This document shows positions 36,889-49,277 of a stretch of 64,000 nucleotides of DNA, piece by piece; the stretch's first letter is position 1; each line of letters starts with the position of its first letter. The notes under the pieces are model-generated. The model was not told where the DNA came from and ran no database searches. It was given only the letters and a program-made list of their open reading frames with translations. The position numbers and the translations under genes are program-made. The DNA comes from Rhodanobacter sp. FDAARGOS 1247 (GTDB lineage: Bacteria; Pseudomonadota; Gammaproteobacteria; Xanthomonadales; Rhodanobacteraceae). The DNA lies in assembly GCF_016889805.1 (NCBI RefSeq), contig NZ_CP069535.1, forward strand, positions 1,240,001 through 1,304,000, given 5' to 3'.

Positions 36889-37341
36889 TCAGCGCACTCG
36901 TGGCTTGAGCCGCACGTAGATCTGCTTGCGCACCACGGCGATGACCTTGCCTGACGCCGTGGTCACTTCAGTCTCGAACCAGCGCAACACCTTCTCGCCG
37001 CCGGCGGCGGCCGCGCGCAGTTCGTCGACCACGCCGGGTTCGAGCTTGAAGTGGGCGTAGACGTCCTCGTAGCCCGGTGCCACGAAGTCGATCGTGCCGG
37101 CCTTGTCCCACACGAAGTAGTCGCTGCCCAGCTGGTGCATCGCCAGCAGCATCCAGAACGGATCGACCATGGCGAACAGGTTGCCGCCGAACTGGCTCTT
37201 CACGTAATTGCGGTTCCACGGGCGCAGCCGCAGCACCACCTTCGCCTCGGTGTAGTCGTCGCTGAGCGACTGCAGGCGGATCGCGTTGAACAGGAACGGC
37301 GGCCACAGGTTCAGCAGGCGGCGGAAGGTGGAGGCGCGCAT
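36889..37341 (-). CDS. DUF4442 hotdog-fold protein (thioesterase-like)
   Basis: A 150-residue protein with DUF4442 features: FLFNAIRLQSLSDDYTEAKVVLRLRPWNRNYVKSQFGGNLFAMVDPFWMLLAM reads as the hotdog helix with the NRNYVKSQFGGNLFAM signature, and the C-terminal strand ends KVIAVVRKQIYVRLKPR. Related PaaI-like proteins hydrolyse acyl-CoA, but DUF4442 members have no proven substrate. It converges with the sigma-factor pair across only seven bases. Confidence 0.85.
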   Translation of the reverse strand: MRASTFRRLLNLWPPFLFNAIRLQSLSDDYTEAKVVLRLRPWNRNYVKSQFGGNLFAMVDPFWMLLAMHQLGSDYFVWDKAGTIDFVAPGYEDVYAHFKLEPGVVDELRAAAAGGEKVLRWFETEVTTASGKVIAVVRKQIYVRLKPRVR

Positions 37342-37428
37342 GGGGATTCGTCGGATGCCGGGGGAATGACGGATCTTACATGAGCATACGGTGGCGTACG
37401 GATTGGCATGCCTCGCCTCGCGGCCGCC

Positions 37429-37492
37429 TTGCTCCTCCCCCAGCTTGCCCGGAGGGCGAACAGGGGAGGTTGGGAAGGGGTTGTGGAGGGTG
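37429..37492. repeat. Half-copy of the GC-rich REP-like repeat
   Basis: CTCCTCCCCCAGCTTGCCC, then GGAGGGCGAACAGGGGAGG and TTGGGAAGGGG, matches one arm of the palindrome at 1185-1283. It lies in the 181-base gap between the divergently read DUF4442 and downstream end of the ybbN gene. It is not coding. Confidence 0.6.
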
Positions 37493-37522
37493 GAATGCTT
37501 TGCGTTCCCCCGTGCCCAACAA

Positions 37523-38383
37523 TCAGAACAACAGCGACGCCATCTTCCGCCGGTAGCGGCTGACCAGTTCGGCGTCGTCGAGGGTGGCGAAGGCCGCCAG
37601 CAGGCGCTTCTTGCCCTGGCCGTCGTTCCAGTCGCGGGCCTTCTGCAGGATCAGCAGGAACTGGTCGAGCCCGCCGGCGGCGTCGCCTTCGAGCAGCAGG
37701 CGCACGCCGAGTTGATCGTGGGCTTCCCAGTCCTCGGCGTTGGCTTGCAAGCGCTGTTGCAGCGTCGCCCGTTCCGGCGCGTCCTGCAGCGAATGGGCCA
37801 GCTCCAGTTCGCTGCGCAGGCGCACGGCGCGTGCGTCGGTGGCGAGGTTGGCAGGCAGGGCGGCGAGTTCGGCTTCGGCCGCGTCGATCTGCTCGTTGCG
37901 CATCAGGGCCACGGCCAGGTCCAGTTTCAGCTCGGGCTTGTTCGGCTCGGCGGCGATCGCCTGCTGCAGGCGGTTCACGGCCTGGGCGGGGTCCTCGGCG
38001 GCGGCGACTTCATCGCCCGCGGCTGCTTCCAGTGGCTGCACGTGGCGCAGCAGGAATTCGCGCAGCTGGCCTTCGGGCAAGGCGCCGGCGAAGCCGTCGA
38101 GCACCTGGCCATCCTTCACCAGCATCACGGTGGGGATGCTCTTGATGCCGAACATCCCGGCCAGCTCCTGCTGGCTGTCCACGTCGACCTTGCCCAGCCG
38201 GAACGCGCCGTTGAACTCGGCGGCGAGCTTTTCCAGCATCGGGCCCAGCGTCTTGCACGGTTCGCACCAGGTGGCCCAGAAGTCGACCAGGATCGGCGTG
38301 CTCAGCGAGGCCTGCAGCACGTCGGCTTCGAAGGTCTGCTGGTCCACGTCGAAGACGTGGGAAACGGTGGCAGCATCGGTCAC
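37523..38383 (-). CDS. ybbN: YbbN/CnoX-like thioredoxin with TPR tail
   Basis: A 286-residue protein with a thioredoxin domain (residues about 5-115) and a C-terminal tetratricopeptide-like region (about 120-286). The active site is ATWC40EPC43K, an intact CxxC, whereas E. coli YbbN has SxxC and is redox-inactive. YbbN/CnoX proteins hold substrates for GroEL/DnaK under oxidative stress. With two Cys this one could also act as an oxidoreductase. No signal peptide. It is a single gene with no close same-strand neighbour. Confidence 0.92.
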   Translation of the reverse strand: MTDAATVSHVFDVDQQTFEADVLQASLSTPILVDFWATWCEPCKTLGPMLEKLAAEFNGAFRLGKVDVDSQQELAGMFGIKSIPTVMLVKDGQVLDGFAGALPEGQLREFLLRHVQPLEAAAGDEVAAAEDPAQAVNRLQQAIAAEPNKPELKLDLAVALMRNEQIDAAEAELAALPANLATDARAVRLRSELELAHSLQDAPERATLQQRLQANAEDWEAHDQLGVRLLLEGDAAGGLDQFLLILQKARDWNDGQGKKRLLAAFATLDDAELVSRYRRKMASLLF

Positions 38384-38507
38384 GGGAAACTCCAGCTTGG
38401 TGAATGTCGGTTCAGATCAGGGTTCCCGCGCAGCATATCAAGCAGCGCGTTCACGCCAGATTTGCGAGAATCCACGGACTGTCACGCCGAAGCAAGGCAC
38501 CGGGTGC

Positions 38508-39125
38508 ATGGGCAAGGCCTATCCAGAAAAGCTGCTGATCTGCGAGCACTGCGACACGGTCTACCGCCGGCGCGCGCTGGAGCGTGGGGAAGTGGCGCGC
38601 TGTGCACTGTGTGCCGCGGAGCTGGAGCGGCACCATCTGCTGAGCGTGAACGCGATGCTGGCGCTGATCCTGACCGCGGCGATCGTGTTCGTGCAGGCCA
38701 ACCTGTGGCCGATCGTGACCCTGGGCCTGAGCGGCCAGCACAGCAGCACCACCTTGTGGGGCGTGATCCTGGCGATGTGGCGCGAGCATTCGCAGATCGT
38801 CTCGGTGCTGGTGGCCGCCACGCTGTTCTTCTTCCCTCTGCTGAAGATGTCCCTGCTGGGCTGGCTGCTGTGGTTTGCCCGCGCCGGCCGCCGCGCGCCG
38901 GGTTTCGTGCCGCTGATGGTGATCCTGCACCGGCTGGGGCCGTGGACGATGAGCGAGGTGTTCGTGCTGGGTGCGCTGGTGGCGATCGTCAAGGCGCACA
39001 CCTATTTCGACGTCACCGCCGATCCGGGCATCTACGCCTACGCGGCGCTGACCCTGCTGATCACCATCTTCGCGGGGGTGGATCTGCGCCAGTTGTGGAA
39101 CGAGGACCTGGAGTCGGCCGCATGA
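38508..39125 (+). CDS. pqiA: PqiA-like membrane protein, first half-size subunit
   Basis: A 205-residue protein equal to one half of E. coli PqiA (about 417 residues). The zinc ribbon is CEHCDTVYRRR ... CALC (residues 12-36), followed by four helices (LSVNAMLALILTAAIVFVQANLWP, IVSVLVAATLFFFPLLKMSLL, MSEVFVLGALVAIVKAHTYF, YAALTLLITIFAGVDL). PqiA is the inner-membrane part of the PqiABC lipid-transport complex across the envelope. The stop overlaps the start of the second half (ATGA). No strong ribosome-binding site precedes 38508. Confidence 0.9.
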   Translation: MGKAYPEKLLICEHCDTVYRRRALERGEVARCALCAAELERHHLLSVNAMLALILTAAIVFVQANLWPIVTLGLSGQHSSTTLWGVILAMWREHSQIVSVLVAATLFFFPLLKMSLLGWLLWFARAGRRAPGFVPLMVILHRLGPWTMSEVFVLGALVAIVKAHTYFDVTADPGIYAYAALTLLITIFAGVDLRQLWNEDLESAA

Positions 39126-39775
39126 GCGCCTTGCCGCGCGCCGCCGAGCTGGGCCTGATCGCCTGCACGGTATGCGGGCTAGTGTGCCGCAACGTGCCGG
39201 GCGACGCCCAGCTGGACGGCGACGGCGTGGACGATGCGATGGCCTGCCCGCGCTGCGCCAGCACGCTGCGCCGGCGCAAGCCGGACAGCTTCGCGCGGAC
39301 CTGGGCGCTGCTGATCGCCGCGTTCCTGATGTACATCCCGGCCAACGTGCTGCCGATCATGCGCACCGCCAGCCTCAACGACATCGACGACAACACCATC
39401 ATCAGCGGGGTGGTGGAGTTGTGGCGGGCCGGCTCGCCGAACCTGGCGGTGATCGTGTTCACCGCCAGCATCGTGGTGCCGGTGCTGAAGTTCCTCGCCC
39501 TCAGCGTGCTGCTGGTGAGCAGCCAGCAGGGCAGCGGCTGGGCCCGGCTGCAGCGTGCGAAGCTGTACCGGCTGGTCGAGCTGATCGGCTACTGGTCGAT
39601 GCTGGACGTATTCGTGGTGGCGCTGCTGACGGCGCTGGTGCGCTTCAGCGTGCTGAGCCTGGTGGAACCACTGCCGGGCGTGATCTTTTTCGGGCTGACC
39701 GTGGTGCTGACCATGTTTGCCTCGATGAGTTTTGACCCCCGCCTGATCTGGGACGGCAAGGATTCGGATGACTGA
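39122..39775 (+). CDS. pqiA: PqiA-like membrane protein, second half-size subunit
   Basis: A 217-residue protein matching the other half of PqiA. The zinc-binding cysteines are CTVCGLVC and CPRC (residues about 15-46). Four helices follow, including FARTWALLIAAFLMYIPANVLPIM (with the conserved YIPANVLPIM), IVFTASIVVPVLKFLALSVLL and MLDVFVVALLTALVRF. It overlaps both neighbours, so the four pqi genes form a tight operon. The split of PqiA into two genes also occurs in other lineages. Confidence 0.9.
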   Translation: MSALPRAAELGLIACTVCGLVCRNVPGDAQLDGDGVDDAMACPRCASTLRRRKPDSFARTWALLIAAFLMYIPANVLPIMRTASLNDIDDNTIISGVVELWRAGSPNLAVIVFTASIVVPVLKFLALSVLLVSSQQGSGWARLQRAKLYRLVELIGYWSMLDVFVVALLTALVRFSVLSLVEPLPGVIFFGLTVVLTMFASMSFDPRLIWDGKDSDD

Positions 39776-41477
39776 CGACATGCAAACCCAACCGGTACCG
39801 CCAGACGACGGCGACTTGCCGAGGCCGGTGGTGAAGCGGCGCCGCTTCAACGCCTCGCTGATCTGGCTGATTCCGGCGCTGGCGGCCCTGGTCGGCCTGT
39901 CGCTGGTGGTCAGCAACTGGCTGCAGGCGGGCCCGCACGTGGTGATCAGCTTCCAGAGCGCCGAAGGGCTGGAGGCGGGCAAGACGCCGGTGAAGTACAA
40001 GAACGTGGTGATCGGCCGGGTCAGCAAGATCCACCTCAGCAGCGACCGCAGCCACGTGCTGGTCAACGTGGCGCTGGAGAAGAGCGCCGAGGGTTTCGCC
40101 ACCGCCGACACGCGGTTCTGGGTCGTGCGTCCGCGCATCGGGCTGGGCGGCGTGTCCGGCATCGACACCTTGCTGTCCGGCGCGTTCATCGGTGCCGACG
40201 TGGGTGACTCCACCGAGTACAAGGACGACTTCAAGGGCCTGGAGATTCCGCCGCCGGTGACCCACGGCGCGCCCGGTAGGAGTTTCGTCCTGCACAGCGA
40301 CGACCTGGGCTCGCTCGACATCGGCTCGCCGATCTATTACCGGCGCATCCAGGTGGGTCGGGTGGTGTCCTACCAGCTGGACAAGGACGGCAAGGGCGTC
40401 TCGCTGCAGATCTTCATCGACGGTCCGAACGACCGCTTCGTCACCCGCTCCTCGCGCTTCTGGAATGCCAGCGGCGTGGATGTGTCGCTGGGCGCGAACG
40501 GACTGACCCTCAACACCCAGTCGCTGGCCACCGTGCTGGCCGGCGGCGTGGCCTTCCAGGACCCGCCCGGCCCGCACGACGGCACGCCGGCGCCGGAAGA
40601 CAACGCCTTCAAGCTGTTCGGCGACCAGGCCACCGCGATGGCGCCGCCGGATGGCACGCCGCACTACATCCGCATGCGCTTCGAGCAGTCGGTGCGGGGC
40701 CTGGCGGTCGATGCGCCGGTGGAGTTCCTCGGCATCAACATCGGCAAGGTGGTGTCGGTGCGGCTGGATTACGACGAGCAGAAGCAGCGCTTCCCGGTGG
40801 TGGTGGGCGCGGTGATCTATCCGCAACGACTCGGCGCCGCCTACGACAAGCTGGAGGCACTGGCCCGGGAGCGCGGGGAGAATCCCGACCTTTCGCAGAT
40901 GATCGGCCGGCTGGTTGACCACGGCCTGCGCGCCCAGGCGCGCACCGGCAACCTGCTCACCGGGCAGTTGTATGTGGCGCTGGACTTCGTGCCGAAGACA
41001 CCGAAGGTGGCGTTCGACCCGAGCGCGAAACCGCTGACCCTGCCGACCGTGCCGGGCAGCTTCGACAAGCTGCAGGAGCAGCTGGCCGAGATCGTCGACA
41101 AGCTCGACAAGATCCCGTTCGACAGCATCGGCCAGAACCTGGACCAGACCCTGGCTGGCCTCAACGCCACGCTGAAGCAGGTCAATGGCGAGACGCTGCC
41201 GGCGGTGAAGGACACCCTGCACGGCGTGGAGCAGACCATGGGCACGGCCAACGATGCGCTGGCCAGTGATTCGCCGCTGCAGCAGAACCTGGGCGCCACG
41301 CTGGAACAGGTGCAGCGCATGGCGCGTTCGCTGCGCGTGTTGACCGATTACCTGGGCGGCCATCCGGAGTCGCTGATCCGCGGCCGTCGTCCGGACCCGG
41401 CGCCGTCGACCCCGAAAACCACCGCACCGAAAACCGCCGCGCCGGCGCCGCAGCCGGCCTCAGGGAGCAAGCCATGA
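39768..41477 (+). CDS. pqiB: PqiB, MCE-domain lipid transport protein
   Basis: A 569-residue protein with one N-terminal membrane helix (LIWLIPALAALVGLSLVVSNWL, about 28-49) and three MCE domains starting near residues 54, 168 and 298, each opening with a segment like VISFQSAEGLEAGKTPVKYKN or MRFEQSVRGLAVDAPVEFLG. PqiB hexamers form a hollow needle across the periplasm that carries lipids. A long helical C-terminal part (about 425-530) and a Pro/Ala-rich tail follow. The tail is low-complexity (APKTAAPAPQPA). Confidence 0.95.
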   Translation: MTDDMQTQPVPPDDGDLPRPVVKRRRFNASLIWLIPALAALVGLSLVVSNWLQAGPHVVISFQSAEGLEAGKTPVKYKNVVIGRVSKIHLSSDRSHVLVNVALEKSAEGFATADTRFWVVRPRIGLGGVSGIDTLLSGAFIGADVGDSTEYKDDFKGLEIPPPVTHGAPGRSFVLHSDDLGSLDIGSPIYYRRIQVGRVVSYQLDKDGKGVSLQIFIDGPNDRFVTRSSRFWNASGVDVSLGANGLTLNTQSLATVLAGGVAFQDPPGPHDGTPAPEDNAFKLFGDQATAMAPPDGTPHYIRMRFEQSVRGLAVDAPVEFLGINIGKVVSVRLDYDEQKQRFPVVVGAVIYPQRLGAAYDKLEALARERGENPDLSQMIGRLVDHGLRAQARTGNLLTGQLYVALDFVPKTPKVAFDPSAKPLTLPTVPGSFDKLQEQLAEIVDKLDKIPFDSIGQNLDQTLAGLNATLKQVNGETLPAVKDTLHGVEQTMGTANDALASDSPLQQNLGATLEQVQRMARSLRVLTDYLGGHPESLIRGRRPDPAPSTPKTTAPKTAAPAPQPASGSKP

Positions 41478-42088
41478 TCCGTCGCGTCACGCAGGTTTCA
41501 GCCACGCTGGCGGCGGCCCTGCTGCTGGCCGCCTGCGCTTCCGCACCGCTGCATTACTACACCCTGGTGGCGCCGGCCGATGCGGGCGCGCCGACCCCGG
41601 CCGCCGGGTCGCTGCCGTTCGAGCTGTTGCCGGTGGGTATCCCGGCCCAGGTCGACCAGCCGCAGCTGGTGGTGCGCGAGGGCGCCGAAGGCATGGCCGT
41701 GCTTGGCAGCGAACGCTGGATCGCGCCACTGGGCGACGAAGTGCGCAGTGCGCTGGCCGCCGATCTGGCGCGCGAGCTGCACAGCCAGGACGTCAGCGGC
41801 CTGCCGGCCGGCAGCCAGCCGCTGCTGCGGATCAAGCTGGACCTGCGCCGGTTCGATTCGCAACCCGGCGGCCAGGCGCTGATCGAGGGTGCGTGGAGCG
41901 TGCGCCTGCTACACGGCGCGCAAGCGGCCACGCTGTCGTGCACCAGCCTGGTCAGCGAGCCGGTGGGGCCGGGCTATCCGGCCCTGGTTCAAGGTCACCA
42001 GCGGGCGATCGCCCGCATCGCGGCGCAGATCGCCGCGGCCGGGCGTGCGCTGGGCGCAGGGCGGGCCGCCGCGTGCCTGCAGGAATAG
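41474..42088 (+). CDS. pqiC: PqiC, outer-membrane lipoprotein of the Pqi system
   Basis: A 204-residue lipoprotein of the PqiC/YmbA (DUF330) family. The lipobox is LLAAC (Cys at 21) after a classical signal, then ASAPLHYYTLV, the conserved opening. The central WIAPLGDEVRSALAADLARELHSQ region fits the family. PqiC docks the PqiB needle at the outer membrane. Its ATG overlaps the pqiB stop. No clear terminator is seen in the 92 bases before leuS, only an 8-bp hairpin at about 42140-42159. Confidence 0.93.
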   Translation: MIRRVTQVSATLAAALLLAACASAPLHYYTLVAPADAGAPTPAAGSLPFELLPVGIPAQVDQPQLVVREGAEGMAVLGSERWIAPLGDEVRSALAADLARELHSQDVSGLPAGSQPLLRIKLDLRRFDSQPGGQALIEGAWSVRLLHGAQAATLSCTSLVSEPVGPGYPALVQGHQRAIARIAAQIAAAGRALGAGRAAACLQE

Positions 42089-42123
42089 CGTTCCGGCTTG
42101 GCGGCCGGCCCGCGCTGGGCTAG

Positions 42124-45496
<3,373 letters not shown>

Positions 45497-45497
<1 letters not shown>

Positions 45498-46507
45498 TGC
45501 CGCTCAACCCCGGTCAGTGGCAGAAGGCGCTGGCGGGCGACAGCCTGCAGCCGGTCTACCTGCTGGCCGGCGAGCAGTTGCTGGTGCTCGAAGCTGCCGA
45601 CGCCCTGCGCGCGCAGGCGCGCCGGCTTGGCTACGGCGAGCGCGAGGTGCTCGAGGTCGGCCAGCATTTCGACTGGAACGACCTGGCCCGCTCCGGCGCG
45701 GCGATGTCGCTGTTCGCCAGTCGGCGGCTGATCGATCTGCGCCTGCCCACCGGCCGTCCCGGCATCGAGGGCGCCAAGGCGATCACCGCGTTCTGCGCCG
45801 ATCCGCCGCCGGACGTCACCTTGCTGATCACCGCGATGGAGTGGAGCAACAAGCACGACGGCGCCTGGAGCAGGAAGCTCGACGCCAGCGGCACGATGGT
45901 GGTGTTCAACGCGCCGCGACCGAACGAATGGGCCAGCTGGATCACCACGCGGCTGGCCTCGCGCAAGCTGTCCGCCACGCCTGACGCGGTGGCCCTGCTG
46001 GCGGAGCGCGTCGAGGGCAATCTGCTGGCCGCCGCGCAGGAAGTCGACAAGCTCGCCGTGCTGCACGGCGAAGGCCGCATCGATGCCGCCGAGATGGAGA
46101 ACCTGGTCGCCGACAGCGCCCGCTACGACGTGTTCAAGCTCACCGACGCGGCCTTCCTGGGCGACGGCGCCCGCGCGCTGCGCATCCTGGCCGGGCTGCG
46201 CTCGGAAGGCGACGAGCTGCTGGCGCTGATGGGCTGGCTGGTCAATCAGCTGCAGCTCGCCCTGCGCCTGGCCAATGCATCGGACTTGGCTGCCCAGTTC
46301 CGCGCCGAACACCTGTGGCAGGCGCGCGAGAACCTGTTCCGCCAGGCGCTGCGCCGCGCGCCCCGCGAACACTGGCTGCAATGCCTGGCGCGCGCCTCGC
46401 GCATCGACCGCATGGTCAAGGGTCGCGAGCAGGGCAATCCGTGGCAGGAGGCCGAACGGCTGATCGCCGCACTGGCGGAGCCGCGGGCAGCCAGGGCGCT
46501 GGCGTGA
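45497..46507 (+). CDS. holA: DNA polymerase III delta subunit (HolA)
   Basis: The delta subunit opens the beta sliding clamp in the clamp loader. The 336-residue protein has the expected length and segments such as LQPVYLLAGEQLLVLEAADALR at the N-terminus, the middle lid region VEGNLLAAAQEVDKLAVLHGEGRID and the C-terminal ALRILAGLRSEGDELLALMGWLVNQL. The ATG shares its A with the TGA of lptE. Position between lptE and nadD supports the call strongly. Confidence 0.95.
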
Positions 46508-47133
46508 CCCTCGCGATCTTCGGCGGCACCTTCGATCCGGTGCACTTGGGACATCTCAGCGTGGCGTGGGAAGCGGCCGAACTGCTCGACGCCGAGGTGC
46601 GCCTGATGCCGGCCAGCGTGCCGCCGCATCGCGACGCGCCGATGGCTTCGGCAGCGCAGCGGGTGGCGATCCTGCGCGCGGCGCTGCAGGGCCAGACACG
46701 GCTCACCCTGGACACGCGCGAGCTGGATCGCGCCGGCCCTTCGTACACCATCGACACCTTGCACGAGTTGCGCGCGGAGCAGGGCGAGCGGCCGCTGGTG
46801 CTGCTGGTCGGCGCCGATGCCTTCGCCAACCTGGCCAGCTGGCATCGCTGGCGCGAACTGTTCGCGGTGGCCCATGTCGGTGTGCTGAGCCGGCCCGGCG
46901 TATCGGCCACCTTGCCGGATGAACTGGAAGACGAGGTGGCGGGCAGGCGCGTCGTCGACACCGCGGATGTGCGCGGCGCGCCGGCCGGCAAGGTCATCGA
47001 ACTGGCGGTGACGCCGCTGGAAATCTCCGCCACCCGCATCCGCGAGTTGCTGGCCGCCGGCCGCGATCCGCGTTACCTGCTGCCGGCCGGGCTGTTCGAC
47101 GAACCCGCCTTGCTGGCCCCTTACCGGGCCTGA
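46504..47133 (+). CDS. nadD: Nicotinate-nucleotide adenylyltransferase
   Basis: NadD joins nicotinate mononucleotide and ATP to deamido-NAD. The 209-residue protein has IFGGTFDPVHLGHLSVAWEAAE at the N-terminus (T/HxGH nucleotide-binding motif) and EISATRIRELLAAG near the C-terminus (ISxTxxR). The start is a GTG at 46504 that overlaps the holA stop, one codon before LAIFGG. Its 3' end overlaps the convergent PepSY gene by 13 bases. In most relatives rsfS follows; here that gene is 14.5 kb away. Confidence 0.95.
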   Translation: MTLAIFGGTFDPVHLGHLSVAWEAAELLDAEVRLMPASVPPHRDAPMASAAQRVAILRAALQGQTRLTLDTRELDRAGPSYTIDTLHELRAEQGERPLVLLVGADAFANLASWHRWRELFAVAHVGVLSRPGVSATLPDELEDEVAGRRVVDTADVRGAPAGKVIELAVTPLEISATRIRELLAAGRDPRYLLPAGLFDEPALLAPYRA

Positions 47134-48677
47134 TCCGCCCACACGCTGTTGCCGTCACCGTGGCGGCTGCGCCGCGACGCCGCACGTGCCAGCGAGGCGA
47201 AGCCCGCCGCCAGCGCCAGCGCGCCCAGGTCGATCGCCAGCAACGCGCCGTGACCGGCCGCGGCGCTGCGCCAGAACCACCAGCCGGTGACGAAGCCATG
47301 GGCCAGCGGAACCAGCGCGGTGACGATCGCGGCGAGCCACAACAGTTCCCGGGCAGCACGCAGGGGCGCGCGCCATGCTGCCCAGGCCACGCACAGCGCC
47401 CAGCTGCCGAAGCAGATCCAGCGTTCGCCGGCATCGACGCGCCAGCCTAGCGCGGGCAGCAGTTGCGCCGCCACGAAGGCCGCGGAGATCGCCACGCAGA
47501 CGCCGAGGCACACGCCGACCGTGGCGCGCGCCATCACGATCGAGGAGCGCCCCTGTTCGGCCTGCCGCCGCTTGCGCCGCGACTCGATCCACAACAGGTT
47601 GCCCGAATAGAACAGGAAGGCGCCGCCCAGGCCCAGCAGGAAGTACAGCCATCGCACCGCGACATTGCCGTAGTCGCCGAAGTGCAGCGCGTAGACCGCG
47701 GACAGCACCGCGTGGTTGGCGTCGCGCGAACCGGGCAGCTGGGTGGCCAGCACGGCGCCGCTGGTGGCATCCAGCGCCACCGCGCCGGCACCGAGTCCGC
47801 GCGGCGAGGTGCCGGTGATCTCGACCACGGCATGGGCATCGCCGGCATGGGCGAGTTTCAGATAGCCGGGCACGAAATCGGCGACGCCATGTTCCGCCGC
47901 CACCGCGATCGCGCGTGCGTGCCAGCTTGCCAGTGGCGACAGCGACCGGGAAACGTCCGCCTTCTGCACGATCGGCGCGGTGTCCATCGCCGCGGCCGAC
48001 GCGGCCATCAGCTTGCCGTCGTGGACCAGCGGATTCAGCGCCAGCATCAGCACGAACAGCAGGCACAGCAGCGCGCCGGTGACCGCGAACACGATGTGGA
48101 ACGGCAGGCTCAGCACGCCGATCACGTTGTGTGCGTCCTGCCAGAAGCGCTTGAGGTTGCGCCCCGGGCGCAGCGCGAACAGATCCTTGAACAGCCGCGG
48201 CAGATGGATCACGAAACCCGACACCAGCGCGACGCCGTACAGCAGGCTGACCAGCCCCATCAGCCAGGTGCCGACCAGCGGCAGGCCCAGCGTGTAATGC
48301 AGTTCGTTGACCAGCTCGGGCAGGCTGGCGCCCGGCGGGGTCGGGCTGCCGGCCAGCTGTTGCGGGGTGGCGAATTGCCAGACGCCTTGAGCGTCCTGCC
48401 AGTACGCGGTGGGCTCGGCCAGCTCGTAGCCGGGGAAGGTCATGCCCAGGTGTTCGCGTGCTTCCGGGTGGCGCGCCAGCACCTGGTCGAGCAGCTGTTG
48501 CGCATCGTCCAGCGAGGCGGTGGCGGCAAGCTGCGGGCTGGCCCATTGCTGCAGCGAATGATGGAACACGGTGATCGCGCCGGCGTAGAACGCCACGAAC
48601 AGCGCGAAGCCCGCCAGCATGCCCACCCACGAATGCAGGGTGGTGAAGGTGCGCAAGGTGGCCGGTTTCAATTTCAT
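47121..48677 (-). CDS. PepSY-associated TM protein of an iron-uptake operon
   Basis: A 518-residue membrane protein of the PiuB/PepSY-TM family. The first helix is LHSWVGMLAGFALFVAFYAGAITVFHHSLQQW, typical of the family. More helices lie at about 135-165, 195-220 (LPFHIVFAVTGALLCLLFVLMLALNPL), 345-365 and four near the C-terminus. Periplasmic PepSY modules lie between. Such proteins, encoded beside siderophore receptors, are thought to reduce or release iron at the inner membrane. It ends the receptor-DUF3325-DUF3649-PepSY operon. Confidence 0.88.
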   Translation of the reverse strand: MKLKPATLRTFTTLHSWVGMLAGFALFVAFYAGAITVFHHSLQQWASPQLAATASLDDAQQLLDQVLARHPEAREHLGMTFPGYELAEPTAYWQDAQGVWQFATPQQLAGSPTPPGASLPELVNELHYTLGLPLVGTWLMGLVSLLYGVALVSGFVIHLPRLFKDLFALRPGRNLKRFWQDAHNVIGVLSLPFHIVFAVTGALLCLLFVLMLALNPLVHDGKLMAASAAAMDTAPIVQKADVSRSLSPLASWHARAIAVAAEHGVADFVPGYLKLAHAGDAHAVVEITGTSPRGLGAGAVALDATSGAVLATQLPGSRDANHAVLSAVYALHFGDYGNVAVRWLYFLLGLGGAFLFYSGNLLWIESRRKRRQAEQGRSSIVMARATVGVCLGVCVAISAAFVAAQLLPALGWRVDAGERWICFGSWALCVAWAAWRAPLRAARELLWLAAIVTALVPLAHGFVTGWWFWRSAAAGHGALLAIDLGALALAAGFASLARAASRRSRHGDGNSVWADQAR

Positions 48678-48687
48678 CGTGACATGC

Positions 48688-48990
48688 TCAGCCGACCCAA
48701 CCCGATGCCTGTAGCAACCGCAGCAGGCTTAAGCCCGCCACGGCCGCGATGCCCAGGCAGAGCCACGCGCGCCGTCCGCTGGAGAACCGCAGCGCGGCGC
48801 AGACGATGCCGATCCACAGCGGGAAGAACGCCAGCAGGCCGACCATGATGGTCGATTCCCACCTGCCGGGCAGCAGCCAGCTGACCAGCCCGAGCAGCGC
48901 GGCGGCGAGGAAGAAACCCGGCGCGATGCCGGCGCTGAGCCGCGCCCACATCAGCTCGCTTTCCTGCGGCGGCGGATCATGCTTTGTCAT
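48688..48990 (-). CDS. DUF3649 small iron-uptake membrane protein
   Basis: A 100-residue protein with three helices (LSAGIAPGFFLAAALLGLVSWLLP, IMVGLLAFFPLWIGIVCAAL, AWLCLGIAAVAGLSLLRLL). Small proteins of this type are routinely found between TonB receptors and PepSY proteins. I chose the ATG at 48990; the frame could start six codons earlier. It overlaps the DUF3325 gene by 14 bases. Confidence 0.75.
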   Translation of the reverse strand: MTKHDPPPQESELMWARLSAGIAPGFFLAAALLGLVSWLLPGRWESTIMVGLLAFFPLWIGIVCAALRFSSGRRAWLCLGIAAVAGLSLLRLLQASGWVG

Positions 48991-49273
48991 CCGCCGTGGT
49001 GTCGGCATCCGGGCTGCCGATGAACAGGGCCAGGTACGGTTGCGCGACCAGCACCAGCATCAGGCTGGCGAGCGTGGCGCCGAGGCCGGCGGCGACGCCG
49101 AACAGCTGCGTCCAGGCGAACAGGGACGCCAGCGCGAGCAGCGTGCCGATCAGCCGTGCGCTGCGCGGCCGCCCGCGCAACACGCGCCACATGCAATGCG
49201 GTGAGCCGGCGTACAACGCGACGGCGGACAGTGCCGCCATCGCGAAGGCCACCACGCCGAGCCAGGCCGTCAT
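48977..49273 (-). CDS. DUF3325 small iron-uptake membrane protein
   Basis: A 98-residue protein with three helices and the family opening WLGVVAFAMAALSAVALYAGSPHCMW. SPH(C/Q) and the RPRSARLIGTLLALASLFAWTQLFG segment fit DUF3325. The gene starts four bases after the receptor stop, so it is cotranscribed with it. Its role is unknown but always tied to siderophore receptors. Confidence 0.78.
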   Translation of the reverse strand: MTAWLGVVAFAMAALSAVALYAGSPHCMWRVLRGRPRSARLIGTLLALASLFAWTQLFGVAAGLGATLASLMLVLVAQPYLALFIGSPDADTTADDKA

Positions 49274-49277
49274 GCGC

